A DNA stretch of 64,000 nucleotides, taken from Lanius collurio (taxonomy: Eukaryota > Chordata > Aves > Passeriformes > Laniidae). The notes under the pieces were generated by a model that saw only the letters and a list, made by a program, of their open reading frames with translations, made no database searches and was not told the origin of the DNA. The stretch is from the NCBI GenBank assembly GCA_020086605.1, contig JACBWW010000004.1, positions 22,676,553 to 22,740,552 on the forward strand. Reading direction: 5' to 3'. Shown here one piece after another: positions 13,531-26,900 of this stretch (position 1 is the first letter of the stretch; every line of letters starts with the position of its first letter). Position numbers and translations under genes: made by a program.

Positions 13531-15801
13531 AATCAGGTCGTTGTCCTGTCTCAGTGACCATTAAGACTATTTGTTGTAATTAGTTCCACTAGAAAGGCAT
13601 CTGGAGAACGGAGTTCTATAGGTAGAGCTTCACCTTCGCATGGAGCAAGAACAAGACCCTGCCTGCAACAGATGCACCATAAATAGTGTAGCCTTCTAGA
13701 GGGGTCCTGGCAAACCTCACAGCTTAGTGTTCTCTTTTTGTATCTCAGTCATGCTGTTGGAAGATGCCTCTGATAAGTACCAAGCAGCATAAATTCCTGT
13801 GGAGACTTACATGTATTATAGAAGGTTATGATGTGAGGCTGTGGACATTACAAGCTTGGGTCGTGAGCTCTTGTGTGGCATTAGATTTGAAAGACTTTCT
13901 TTGGTGTAGTAACATGAAAAACTGGTGATCTGACTCTCCAAGTATTTATCATTGTGTGGAAAGCATATGTGGGCACTTGGTTTGGTGGGTGGGACAGGTG
14001 GGAAAGAACTAGACTGCCAGGATGTGTACTGACTGATGCTGTGGTCTCTCAGGCAGCTGATGGATCGGTCGTCAGCAAGTGCTGATAACACAAGTGCTTT
14101 CCCATGAAATTTACCCTTCTCCTTCCCCCAGTTTTTGATGTGGCATGAGAGTGCTGGTGCATTTTGGTTACAAAGATATGGCAAGCAAGAGCCATCACCA
14201 TCAGTGTGGCATTTATATACAACAGCAGAGACAGAATAACAAGAGTTGGTGTTTTCTTCCAGTATTCTGTGGCTAAAGAACCCTTTCCTTTTTTTCAACC
14301 ATGGTTTCTGGTTTCCTTGTGATGCTGACTATGTATAAATGCCTGTGCAAAATGAATGTTTCTTAAACTGCCATGGATGTTCTAGAGATCATATTCATTT
14401 AAAAGAGAAATGGGAGATGTGACTTTTTAGAAATTCAAACTCAATTTTGGTTTTTAGTTTCTTAGACTGAAATGTAACATTGCTTTGCCTTTTGTTTGCT
14501 TCAAGGCTTCAAGGCTGAAGTTCTCACAGGGAGGAATTTCTTTCAATAAGTGATTAGGTATTGTGTGAGGTAGCTTTAGCAGGCAAATAAATACGCTGTT
14601 TATTCAGAAGGCAATCAAAAGTTATGTGATGTTACTGCAGCCTCTTTAGCTTGAGGTGGTTAAAACCCTAAATATTAACTGAATTCCCATAAAGAAGTGT
14701 AAACCCCTCAAAGATTGATTGATATCCCTTATTGCTTCTTGAGTTGTGACGAAATGCTGCTTGTTGTTTCTGTGCATTGGTATTACTAAGCATGTCTGCA
14801 TTCATTGTGGTATAAACACAGGATGTGTTTGTGCTACTGTAGCCTCCTTCTTTAAGTTTGGTTTGACTGTTTTCAAAGGTATGATTAAGATGATGTTGAT
14901 GCAGAAGGCTGCCTTTTAAAAAATAAACAGTAGATCATTCTTTAACGTTTTGTGCACTTTTCAAGTATAAGGCTAAGACCTGATTCTGCAGATGTGTGTG
15001 AATAAATGCAGTGACACAGCTTTGTCAACCCTCAGTCCCAATAAACTTGCTTCATATTAGTTTACTTTGAGTCTCTTTAGATTACAGTTGATAAGCATGT
15101 GGGGGAGTTTTCAGTAGACTTGGAGATGCAAGATATGAGGTTATTACAATATTTAGATAGAAATATATTATTTTAAAATATTAAATAAATGTACATTGTA
15201 AATTTCAAATCATTAAAATTAGAATCAAATTAAAAGAAACTATAGCATAATAAACTGTATAAGCGTATTTAATCTTTCTCATATGAAGAATGCAGAAAGC
15301 ATTAATCAGAGTTTTGCAACAGTTGCCCGTAGGTATGGGAAATTGCAACATCCAACCCACTGGAAAAGCCGTACTGTCACATTAGAAGAGAATAAAACTT
15401 AAAGCAGGAGGTAATGATAATTTGAATGATATTTGAAATACCGCAGAAGGAACGAATGTCAGTGGTAACAGTGGAACTTTATTGGAAATAAGTACTTAAG
15501 CATGGTGAAGATAGCACCTCTGTTGTATTGGCTGAAGGCTTTCCAAAATATGAGGAAAGATTTGTTGTTTCATTATAAAATCTAAAAAAAGAGAGAAAAC
15601 ATTTAAAGCTATGGTCTTTGGCTTCTGAGGTAGGAAGTGGTAACATTTTTGTGCGTGCATTAACTGAAATTTTCTTAGTTATCTTAGTCCAGGCTTCATT
15701 GAAAAGAAGCTTGGAACCTGTGGACAGAGAGAAATATTAGCAAAAGGAGTGGCAGTAAGTTTGTCACCCTGTGTAAAAAAAGGGGACCAAAACAAGTAAC
15801 T

Positions 15802-15839
15802 ACAGTTCTCAGTGTTGCTTGTACAACACTGAGAACTGT
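15802..15839. repeat. Perfect 16-bp inverted repeat with 6-nt spacer
   Basis: The arms ACAGTTCTCAGTGTTG and CAACACTGAGAACTGT are exact reverse complements separated by CTTGTA. It can form a stable hairpin in either strand. No transposon ends or terminator context are seen. Confidence 0.95.
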
Positions 15840-16584
15840 TTGAATTCCTACATCGTCTCAACTGCAGCACTAATTTATTTTTCTTCCTTTCTGCCAATAG
15901 CTCATTTGCCAGCACTGATAAGTCAGTCCAGTTTGGGATTCTAGTTCACCTGTGAGATGGCACCTCAGAAATAAATAATCTGTGTACAAAGAACTCACTT
16001 GAACATTACTATTAACAGGAGTAGCTTGTTATAAAAATACCTAAACTAAATTTTCATGTAGTATATAGATAGTGGAACTACAGAGAAAATATAATAGACA
16101 CATTTTATATATATTATTTATTACTCTAATGTGATGCAGATAGGTATATAAAAAAAGATTACAAAAGTTCTCAGATCAAGATAAAAGAATTTCTGGGGTG
16201 ATGGCAGTAGAATTAATTAATTTGGGTTTGTATTTCTATTAATCTTCAAGAGCTTTCTGGAGGAAAGCTGCGTTATTTGAATTATTTATCGTGTGTATTA
16301 AAGAATTGACACATTAGCAAAAGTTAATAGTTTCTACTTTATTTCTTTGCCATAAGCTAGTATAAAACATAAAAACTTAGCTCTGGGAGATTTCAGCAGA
16401 TTTCAGCTTTAATAATGGCATGGTTCAGAAGATTTTACATTGCTTCAGCAGCTTATTCTTTATGCCTACTTCTAAGAGGATAAAACTGATTAACAGATTA
16501 GTAATAATTTAGTATTTTGGTAAGATTAATAGCAATGTGGATATGTTGGGGTTTTTGGTTTTTTTTTTCCTTCTTTCTTTAAAT

Positions 16585-16770
16585 AGGATTATAGGACTGT
16601 CAAGGATCCTCCTGTGTTACTGTCTGCCATGGCAGACCGTCATATCATTTAACTTGTTTCATAAAATTGTCAGACTTGACTTTAAGAAGATTTGGGTTTC
16701 TGCCCCTGGGGCTTTACTTGGAAAAACTGTCCAAAAGATAAATTTCTTTGGAGCTACAGAATTCTTACAA
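16585..16770 (-). mobile_element. Ancient CR1 LINE fragment
   Basis: The plus strand carries GGACTGTCAAGGATCC, CATATCATTTAACTTG, TTTCATAAAATTGTCAGACT, a TTTAAGAAGATTTGGG-like segment and TGCCCCTGGGG. I recognise this order as the complement of an old CR1 3' region found across birds, turtles and crocodilians. Divergence is high and the ends are soft. Confidence 0.5.
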
Positions 16771-19272
16771 ATATGCAGCCTGATTCTCTTCCTAGTAACC
16801 TGATAGTCACTTTTGTTGGCTATATCTTGGGTTTTCTTGTTATTTTCATTCTGTTCTAGATTGATATCTCTGGAAACCTCTCTTTCTTTCTTTTTCAAGT
16901 TCATTGAGACAGAATAACCAAGCAAAACTTTGTCTCGTCCCATAAAATACATTATGTATTTCCTTAGTTCTATTCATTTTATCTTATTTCCAAATAATCT
17001 GTTTGATATTTCATTTATTTATTTTTTGGTAGTGGGGTGTAGGGATTATGCGTCACACCTGCGTTGAATTTTACCAGTACTTTTTACTAGAGCATGAATA
17101 GATCACTCTCTACTGAATATTGCTTAAGAGTCAGAGATTTTTGTTTGTAGAGGCACACCTCCATTCTGGTACTTGGCTTCTGTGGTTGGTTAAGTGCAAC
17201 ACTGTACTTCATGGAAACTTTGTGAGTTAACAAAATTGACACAGGATCACGTATCCTCACATAGCATATCTTAAGAGAGGTAGTTCTTCTAGGCTTGGCT
17301 TTGCTATAAATAAATGCAAGTTCTTTTATTTCTGTGGAAATCATCTTTGCTAATTGACTTATAAAATCTATTTCAAAACATTCTTTTATGGTTAAATTTC
17401 TGTTGAGGATGAGATCTGCTGGCCATTGTTTAACAGTGTTATGTTTCTGCTGGATATGAGGCAGAATGCCGATGTCTAATTTAGTAAGGGATTGTGTACA
17501 CAACAGTTGTTTCAGAAGGAGTTTATGATGTGTTCAAAAGAGGGTGAAAGATTACTCAACATGACCCGACTAATTTTTGAGCTGCCAGTCTAAATCAGAA
17601 TTTTATAACTTCTATTTGTCCTGATAGAGGGGCAACAGTGTCTCTGCAATGTACTGGTAACACATGTGGAATATATGAGACGACAGCAAGAATCTAGTGA
17701 AGCCCAGCTTTCCACTGCATTTCTCAAATTATAAAAATTATGAAACTTAAAAAACCTTAGTGGTAGAAATAAAAATTATATGTGGCATGTGTCACAGTCA
17801 GGGTGCAGGTGTTGAAAGTCTTTGGATTTAGTACATAAGTATGTGTGTCCCAGTTTCTAGCCTCTCATTTTATTTTCCTTTGTCTCATCCATTCCTAAGG
17901 TATTTGCTACACCTTGTAGCTGCTTGTAGCCATAAAAAAGATACCACTGCCCAGTCAGGTCTGGTATGCTAAGATTTTAGCAGTCTATTAAAAAAAGGGT
18001 ATTTTTATGTCTTATTGCTGAAACGATACATTAGCTCATATAGTAGGTAATGATGTGTAAAGGAAATCACTAATATTTTAAAAAGAGTAAGCATAGCATA
18101 AATGAAACAGCTAAATAAAAGTGTCAACCTTGGAAGTCTTTAAATTTGAACTATCAGTGGCCTTTGATATAATTGTGGATAGAAATATGAAATACGTACC
18201 CTTTTACGTTCTTAGGCCTTACAAAGAACCCCAGTTGGAAGACAGAGTCTGAAATCTTTTTCTGCTGTTCTTTAGGGGTAGGAGAGGGGTAGTTGTTGAA
18301 TATGAGATTAAGATCTTTCTTCATTGTAATTCTGAAATCAGTGTTCAAGGAATTTTGTGCCCTGTTCTCCTCTCATCACACTCATTCACTACCATTGACC
18401 AAACTTAAATGTTCTTGTTACTTAAATTCATCTTCAATATTCCTTCATTTTTCTTTTTCCTCTAATCATAGTCTTGGAGGTTAAACAATCAGAATCAATT
18501 AGTGAAAATAATATATGTAGCAAGTTTGCTATTTTTGTTACTAGGCAAAAAGCTCTTTGACCTGATTGCCTACTCAAGCCACTGTAAAGAGATGTCTTGT
18601 ATGCTTGAATGAATACATAAACTCACCCTTTTTAGTAAAGAACAATTAATTGTTAAAAGATGTTGATTTTAAAATTTTCTCATTTAATTTCAATGATCAT
18701 TTTGCTGAATACATTTTTTTATTTCAAAATCTCAAGGGAATACATTCATGTAAAATGTTGCTGATACATGGTGAGTTATTTAGCCATTGCGGTTGGCAGG
18801 CGTGGGACGCTGTGGTTTAGTGGCTTCTTATATCTTTGTGCAGGCACAGACTTTAGAGGAAGGAGAAGGGGGGAAGGGAGAAGTATGTTTGTTTCCTCAT
18901 GATTATGTTTTTATTCAAAGTAGAGTTGATAAGTTTTGTATTTTTGCTGATTTGCTTCTTGCTATTTTGAAATCTTCTTCAAGACCCTGTTTCAGAGATG
19001 ACTGTTGCATTTGAAATACAGGATTGGGTGCCTCTTTGAAATGCCATTCTGTTTAGAAAGAACACCTACCATTTAAGTAAAATTATAGTGCTCTGAAAGC
19101 AAAAAAAATAGTCTTTTGTCACTCCTGTCTATTTATGCATATTTCATTTCAAACAAAAAGGATTTTTTTCCAGCTTGGCAGAAGTAATCATTGGCAAATT
19201 TTTTTTTCTTCTTTTTAAAATACCAGTGTGAAGACTTCTATTTCTGTTTAATAATTAATCTTAACAGCATAG

Positions 19273-19293
19273 TTTTTTTTTTTTTTTTTTTTT
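19273..19293 (+). repeat. Poly(T) run, 21 nt
   Basis: This is an uninterrupted T run followed by A and six more T. No retrocopy is recognisable beside it. Confidence 0.95.
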
Positions 19294-22200
19294 ATTTTTT
19301 ACTTACGCTTTTTCATAAACACAACCAGTTCCATTCAGGATTGGATGATTCCATTATTTTGGTTGTGTGGGCTTTTGAGTGAGATCAGATGCTTTTTCCT
19401 TGGATCCAGCTGTAGTACAGGGGGAAAGGAGGAAGAGGGTGATGTGATGTGGTGAAGTTGGCATGGACTCTTTGGTTGTTATACCCAGTAGGCAGACAAA
19501 GCTGTGAGTGATTTGCCCAGCTTTTTTTTTCATGAGACAACTACTTCAAAGCGGTCACTTTTGTCCACTGACATGGTTATAAAATCTTTAGAACAAAAAG
19601 GGGAACTGGACTGTATTTAGGATAAGATTTAGCAAAATAGGCAAGTTTGCAAATTGCAAACATTCTGAGTAATGGTGAGAAATGACAGATGTATTATTGC
19701 ACTAAAGAACATTAAACATTTTGTCTACTTCCTTTTACAAGAAAATAAAAATTTATGATTGCAAAGAATATTTCTAGAATGTTTTTAGACTACTCAAACC
19801 TTGTGTATCTGTATTTTCTGCCGTATCATTGTAAGTATTCAGTTATTACGGCTTTGTCTGTAATGTAACTTTTTTAGAGTGATGTATTTTTTTGCATTTT
19901 GAGGAAAATCTGCCCAGATTTTCGTAGACTGTAAATAGAACTTCTTGCTGCATCCAGGTTTGTGGCTGTGGGCTGAGATGATCTTCACTCTCTAATCAGA
20001 TCAGTCCAAAGAGGGACTAGTGGGAGGGAAGGGAGGGAATGGTCAGAAACCAAGAATGTACATGTGCATGTAATTTAAATATGCACCTGCCTGTGGTGCC
20101 ACATCTGTGCATGCAAAATTGTTTCTGTCCCTAGAAATTTGGTCTATATTCAGATTTCCCTCTACATAATACAGGCTTTTTATTTTTACTTCATTAAGCT
20201 TTCTTTTTGCTTCTTATTAATTTTTTTCATTTTACTGGGTTTTGAGTTTATTTGTGAATAATAAAAAGCCTTTTCTCCTGCATGCGTAGTTGTCAGTGGT
20301 AGAAATGATGATTCTGGTGAATCTTTTGGGGTGGAAAATATGATCAAATATCATAGAACCTTTGGTTATATATAGCCATTTAATGGACAGGTCTGATTCT
20401 TTTCACTTGACTTTTTTTTAGCTTTCCTATTACATTTTAAGTTTTGGTGTGGTACAGGTTACAAATGCTCAGCACAGCAATAAGAAGTTAATGTAAATCA
20501 AATTAATCTACTTCTTAAAGGTCTATTTTAGATACATAAGAGCAATTACTGGATGCTTTTAAAAATCATGACCTCAGATGTTAGTTTACCCTGCTGAAAA
20601 TTCCAGAAAGGCAAACTCTGGTCTATCAGTGCATCGTATCCAGTTTCGAGGGCTCATTTACCTTAATGAAGCATCATAATTAATGACCAATGTATGCTTC
20701 TAATGGTACATTGCATAAAGGTGACATAACCCACAAAGCATTCTTCAGTGGCTGCTTTAGGGTTTTGAAATGTCATTTGTTATTACTGAAGCCATACATG
20801 TTGGCAGTTCAACTCAGCATGCTGGATCGCTGCAGTCAGATCAGTGCTCATTTGAAATGTTTATAGCTTTGTTCTCACAGTTGTGCACTTGCTGGTTTTA
20901 GAGGCAAAGAATAATTGAGGCAAAGTTACCTGCTGATAATGTGTAATTAGTTGAGTAAAAGTATTTGTTGGTGTGACAAAAAAAAGAGAAACCATTCACA
21001 AAGCACAAATATTACCTCTACAGTACTTTGGTAAGCATTGCAAGGACAGCCGCCTTGAATTTCCTCTGTGCAGGTACAGAGGATTTGTCACAATGAAAGG
21101 GATCTGTTTGTCATAATAACACATCCATCCATTATTTCATGGTTTTATTATGCATAGTAAGAACACTGCCACTTACAGAGAATCAAAACAGTTGAGCATG
21201 TCATGGGAAAATACTTAGATTTGTATTCCTAAATGATAATTAAAATGTTTTGATGATAACAGTGACCCCTTCAGTGCTTGAGGAGAAAGTAAAATATTGG
21301 AGCTGGTTGGCTCCTTGGGGTGTTAGGTAGCATGTGACAGTAGGTGTTTGTGTTTGGAGCACCTTGAATGTTCAGTATTGGGCATGGGAAACACTGCTGA
21401 GTTTCACATGTGGAGAATGTAGAGCAGAAGCACCCAGCTGCAGCTGGGCTGGCTTGGTTTGGACTCTGGCATATTGTCAGAATCCATGGGCCAGGAGTCT
21501 CCTTGTGAGGGGCGCTGAGAATTCGTGGCTTGCTGCCATGCAAGTAAAATGCATGTGGTCAGAGCTAAATGGATTAACCACCACTATTTTCTAATAAAAA
21601 AAATGGCATTACTTTTTTTATTCTTAACTTCTTTTTTTCTTCACTTTACTTGCTGCCTCTTCTGCTGGGGTGGGGAGGAAATATGAAAGTTCAGATGACA
21701 AAACTCAGAATGTTTTCTTTGTTTTGCCAGGAAAGGTGTGCGTCTCAACTTTGAGAAGAAAATTCAAGGAGCTTAACTGTGTTACTAGATTTTAAAGTGG
21801 TGATGAATGAGGCTAGCTGTGTTGGTCCCTCTATTTTCCTTTTGTCAGAAGTTACTCTCCTAACATTTTTACTCACATTTGTAGGGTCATGCAGCTTACA
21901 GGACATACAGGTGTCTGCCTCCTTGACTATGATTGTTACTGCCCATCTTCCTGCTTCTGGTCTGTTCCAAAAGACTAAGGTGGCCCATGAACACCTAATT
22001 TTGTATATTCCTTTTTAATATATGAGATCTTGATCACTCAGCTGCTGGCAATACAATCTCCTGCTCCCTGCAGACTTCTAGTTGCTAGGATCTTTGTGTA
22101 TTAAGTGTCTGTCTTTTCACCCTGGCTGGATGCGTGCCAAATGGCTGAGACTTCAAGAAAATAAGATTATTTTACAATGATTCTTTTGTTTTTAGAACTT

Positions 22201-23519
22201 AGAAGGGTTTCTTTAAATGTTAAATGAAGGTCTGAAAAGTTTTCTTAGTTTGGGACATCTGCTTTTCCCCTGGCAGGAACAGAATTTTGACTTTGCTTGT
22301 AGTGCTCTTCAAATATTTTAGTTAATTCCAAAGACTTAAATTTCTCTCTAAAAGGCAGGAAGCCATAATTTCCTTGCTGTAAGCACTATATTTTTAATAT
22401 GGTATTGTGTATGAACATATCCTGTGAACCAGAAGCTTCAAGGAGCTGATTCACCTTTTTGTTCTCAGTGTAAATTTCTTCTCAGCATCATTTGTAAGTT
22501 AAACATTCTGATTTTAAGTAAGGGAAAAAAACCCCTTTATTTTATGGGCTTGTTTAAGCAATTGTTAGGAAGACAGCTATAAAAGAAGAGAAAAGAAGCT
22601 TTCTTAAAAAGTTCTAGAATCAATTGTGGAACACAGTTCTGCAACTGAAAATTGTAACACTGCTCAATGAATGAAAAGTGCATTAAAAAAGACTTTTTAA
22701 AAGTGGGAAGGCAGGAGCCAACACTTGAAATTAAATATTCAGAGACATGATTAAGGCAATATCTTTTCACGAAAGCATTTACCATTTTTTTTTTGCAGCG
22801 GAAGAACTTCCATCTCACCAAAAACAATAAGGAGGAACCTATTTGAAGTCCAAAATCAGAGGGGCAGAGCCATGAGATAAATTCCAGTCCCTTGTTGTGC
22901 CTAAGAACAATACTGTCAAATATCTCCTCTATTGTAGGAGAAGAGGTGAAATTTAATGAGTGTGAAATTCTGTACTGGAAAAATGTAATACTTAAGTAGG
23001 GCAATATGGAAGTGGATATTTGAACAGCCAAACCCATGCAGGAGTTTAGGGTTGACAGTGTGTTCATTTCATTCATTAGATATATGACTTTAAGATGCAC
23101 GTCTCAGAACTATTAAACTCTAAGACAACTTTTGTCTTGATGTTTAAAAATATTTTTGAGGCAGATAGGTCTGACTGAAATTAAACTGTCAAATAATCTG
23201 TCAGTACTAGTTGGATGGGGGTGGACATGTGTTCACCCACACTGAGATGCAAATACTTCCCTTGTGAAATGTGGCAGCTATTTAGGAGCTCTACACAACC
23301 GTTCAGGATATAAAAAATGGGGAAGTATTTATCCAGTTGAACTCACAATGGGAATTTTAGATATCTGAAATGAAATTCATGAGAATGTGACTTTCAGAAA
23401 GGAACATTAAACTGTAGGAATGTACCTTACATAATTTTCTTACTTTGAACTGAAAGTTGAGGGTTTTTTCATGTCTTCCAGGACAGTTGTAGATATAGAC
23501 TTCAAAAGACCCAAAACGA

Positions 23520-23960
23520 TTTCAAGTAAGAATCAGCTCTGCACCCTTCTTTGTCTAACCTGTTCTGGGAACATCCAGTGATGGAGGTATCACAAGCTCC
23601 CTTGAAAAGTCATTGCCAGTCTTTAAACTATCATTTTTTTCTTAATATTGAACTTCAATTCCCTTTATTTTTACTTATTCCTGCCTATCTAGAGGCAGAA
23701 ATAAAGACTGTCAAAGTCTTGTTCCATTTATCTTCTTTCACCTAGTCAGTGGTTAGCTCTTTAAATCTTGCCTTTACAGCACATTGTGCAAAATTTTTTT
23801 GCTGCTGTCCTTGGACTGTCTTTGGACACACAGAACTAGACTGCTACATTTGAGGACTTGTCAGTGCCAAAATGAGTGTCAGGATAATTTCAGATACCTG
23901 TTGTATTAAATACCTCTTTTGATGTCCTGAGACTGAAAGAAAAAGATGTTCTGAGAAGAG
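23520..23960 (-). mobile_element. Old CR1 LINE fragment, about 440 bp
   Basis: Several blocks occur in the order of an old CR1 complement: CATCCAGTGATGGAGG, a TTTTTTCTTAATATTGAACTT block, TATCTAGAGGCAGAAA, TTTTGCTGCTGTCCTTGGAC, and CACACAGAACTAGACTGC running into GACTTGTCAGTGCC. Each block is diverged, but their colinearity makes chance unlikely. It is untranslated remnant sequence. Confidence 0.6.
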
Positions 23961-26900
23961 TCCCAAGAAATCTGTTAGCCTTCTCCAATTTATCCTGACA
24001 GTGAGTTTTGTTGAAAAATATGACATTATAGGAATTTGTTCTAATACTTTTTTGCATTAAAAAGCCATAAGAGTTCTCTGAATGAACTCCTTTTTAAATA
24101 GAGTGTCTCTATCAGAAACAAAAATCCTATAATGTGGAAATAGCACAGCCATATTTGTTTTTCAGTAAGCACTTGTTTTAGATGCTTAAATTAAGCAAAA
24201 AATAAGTTGGACCAGCAAATTAATGGTTGTGTATTCTAATTCTACATAGCCTCAGCTGCTAGAAATTGGAACTTGCAGTTTCTTTGTCTGCTAGGCAGAT
24301 GAATCAATAGAAAATCAGATTTAACTTTCTAGTACTGATGCTTATCAAAAATGATCAAATCGTGACCTGCCTTTAGAAATTAAACAGTTTAATCTCTGCT
24401 GCTATGTATGGGAGAATACGTCTTTCAGTTGCTTAATTATTCTATTAGTCCTCCCTGAATCCTTTTGCCAATGTCCTAGGTTTTTGAATTCTAAGTGTTA
24501 GGTATGAGAAGAATTCCAGTTGCAGTTATATCGCTGCCAAAAGCAGAGTTAGCAAATCCATACGCTTTTGATATTTTGATATTTTTTATATTAAAACTAT
24601 TTTGATATTCCCCAGCAGCAGCTATTGACAAGTAGTACATGTTCATGTAATAATTTACTACACTGGCTAAATTTCAATGTTGCTTTTCAGAATAGAGCTC
24701 GTTTTATGTCAGAGAAGTTTGTATTCTGTGTTTCCATGTCTGAAATAACATTTTGCAAAGTCTGAATCTGTGTCGCTGTTAAGCTATGCTTGTGCATTTT
24801 CCTCATTACATAACCAAGTAATATAGTTTTTCCGTAAGACAAGGTAGTTAAATAGTAATACTGTCCTTCATGTTTTCATTTGCTGTATTATTTTGAGAAG
24901 CCTACCACTTTGTGTCTGTTTATAAAGAGCTGCAAATTAGTTTTCTTCATCTTGATTACTTCAGAACTCAGCCATTGACTTTTCAGGTATTTCAGTTTCA
25001 CTTTTGGACTTGGCAATATATATGCATGTTTTGTGAGTCCTCTTCAGCATCCTTATCAATTGATGTTAGAGTACAAAGCATTTATTCATTAATATTCAAT
25101 AATATATTTTCTCCAAATGAGAAAGTGATTGGTAAATATTTGTGGGTGGTAGAATTGTTGAAGTTTTTTTTGTTCCTAAAGTATTAGCAAAACTTTTAAT
25201 GTACTTTAAGTATGCTGACAGTGATATTTCCATATTACTTCGGGCTTCTTCCTTGGTTTTCTACAACTCTTAAATTTCTATGTATATCTGTTGCTATCAA
25301 GTTTCTGTTTTGAACATTATAATTCCATATGTATGGGGGGACATACTTTAAAGCTCCTTTTGCGACCTGGAAATTTCTTTGTTTAATGCAGTTATTTTTT
25401 TGGAAGCAATTAAAAAAAATAAAATTAATTATCCTTAAGGTTTATTCATATACTTATCTTTAAACTGTTGTCTTCATTTTGTGTGTTTCTAGATTCACAG
25501 AAGACTTGGACATACATTGAATCTTTATGCCTCTGTGTGCTCCTGCAGTGAATTCATACAATTAAAGGAAGCACTGGATGCAAATGGTCCCAGTACAGAG
25601 ACAGAAACTTTGTTGTTATCTACTTGTGATCCCATTCTCCTTTCAGTGGTTTCCATTTCTTTACTGACCATGTCCTAGTGTAATGATTAGGAGTGCATTC
25701 AAAAAGTCGTACAGTCCACCTTTGAAACTTTAGGTAGGAAGGCCTGGAACCCAAATGGCCTCTTCCTGAGTGATGCACTCTCTAGAAGCCTATATATAGC
25801 TCTTGTATTATTATATAAAAGCTGCCATTTTTTTCATGTTAAAAAAAGAAAAAAAATCACGTTGTTTTCCTATCCCTGAGCAGGTGTTTGGCAAGGAAAA
25901 TACTTTTGAGTGTTTTAGACAATGAAACCCAAACTTCCTATGACATGGCTTACTCAGAGCTACAAAGCAATGCTAAATTTGCATAAAACAATAATTTACA
26001 GGCACTTTTGTTCTAATGTTTTTTACTAGGTCTTCTGGACAGCTTCCTCTTAGTATTTTGGAATGGGGAGTTAGTATGTATAACATGGCATTATGAGTTT
26101 TTTATGCTGAGTTAGTTGTCTGATGCTCAATACAGACCTTGTGCTAGGTGTGTGTGCTCATGCTAAACTGGTGTCCAGCATGAGTGCTTGCAGCCTTTTC
26201 TTCTGCTAGAATTCCCTCCTGATTATATTTCTTGCAGAATTAGGGAGCCCAGTAATCCTGTTACTTGGTGGTGTCACTTTATCCTTTATTAATAGGGAAC
26301 CTACTTAGTAATAAATGGAAGTAAAGCTGACAGTTGACTAAAGAGCAAACTAATTATTAGTAGTAAAACCAGAACCAGTATGATTGTTAAACATTCACAC
26401 TTCTATCAAATTCAGTATGAAAGAGCCCTTTACAAGTATTTTTCAAATGACTCTTAGTGTATTTTCTAATACTCTTAAGACTATAGATTTAATGGTGGGA
26501 GTGGATGAAAGAGTAATTTATTTTTTTCTCTTAATATTTTATTTAAAATGTGAGAAATTCTGCTTTTTCAGGAGTAAAATACATACTTGGGAAAACCTTA
26601 TTTAAAATAGTACTCTTGATCAGAGATACGTTATTTTCTGTTTCTGTGCAAAACAAAAATTACTTTTAAGCAATTACGTAGACTGGCATGTATCTTGAAG
26701 GAAATGAAGTTGATTTTGAAAGTAGAGCAGAAGTATAAGGAAATGAGAGTGATCTGTAGGTCTCTTACTTTTGTTAGATCTTTCTAGATCTCATACTTTA
26801 AAAACAGAAGCTTTGACTGCATGCAAGCAGTTTGTGTTGTGCAGTCTGTAAAAAGATCAAAGACACTTGTTCTACATCTGTGTAGTCTATTGAGTGAGGT

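Noticed and set aside
13816..14298. 160-codon minus-strand open frame
   Set aside because: No recognisable motif, no splice or promoter context; treated as a chance frame in unique intronic sequence.
22537..23100. Longest open frame in the window (187 codons, minus strand)
   Set aside because: The translation shows no family motif or domain that I know. The frame lies within intron 1 and coincides with a purine-rich plus strand that lowers minus-strand stop frequency. Protein-level conservation would be needed to revive it.
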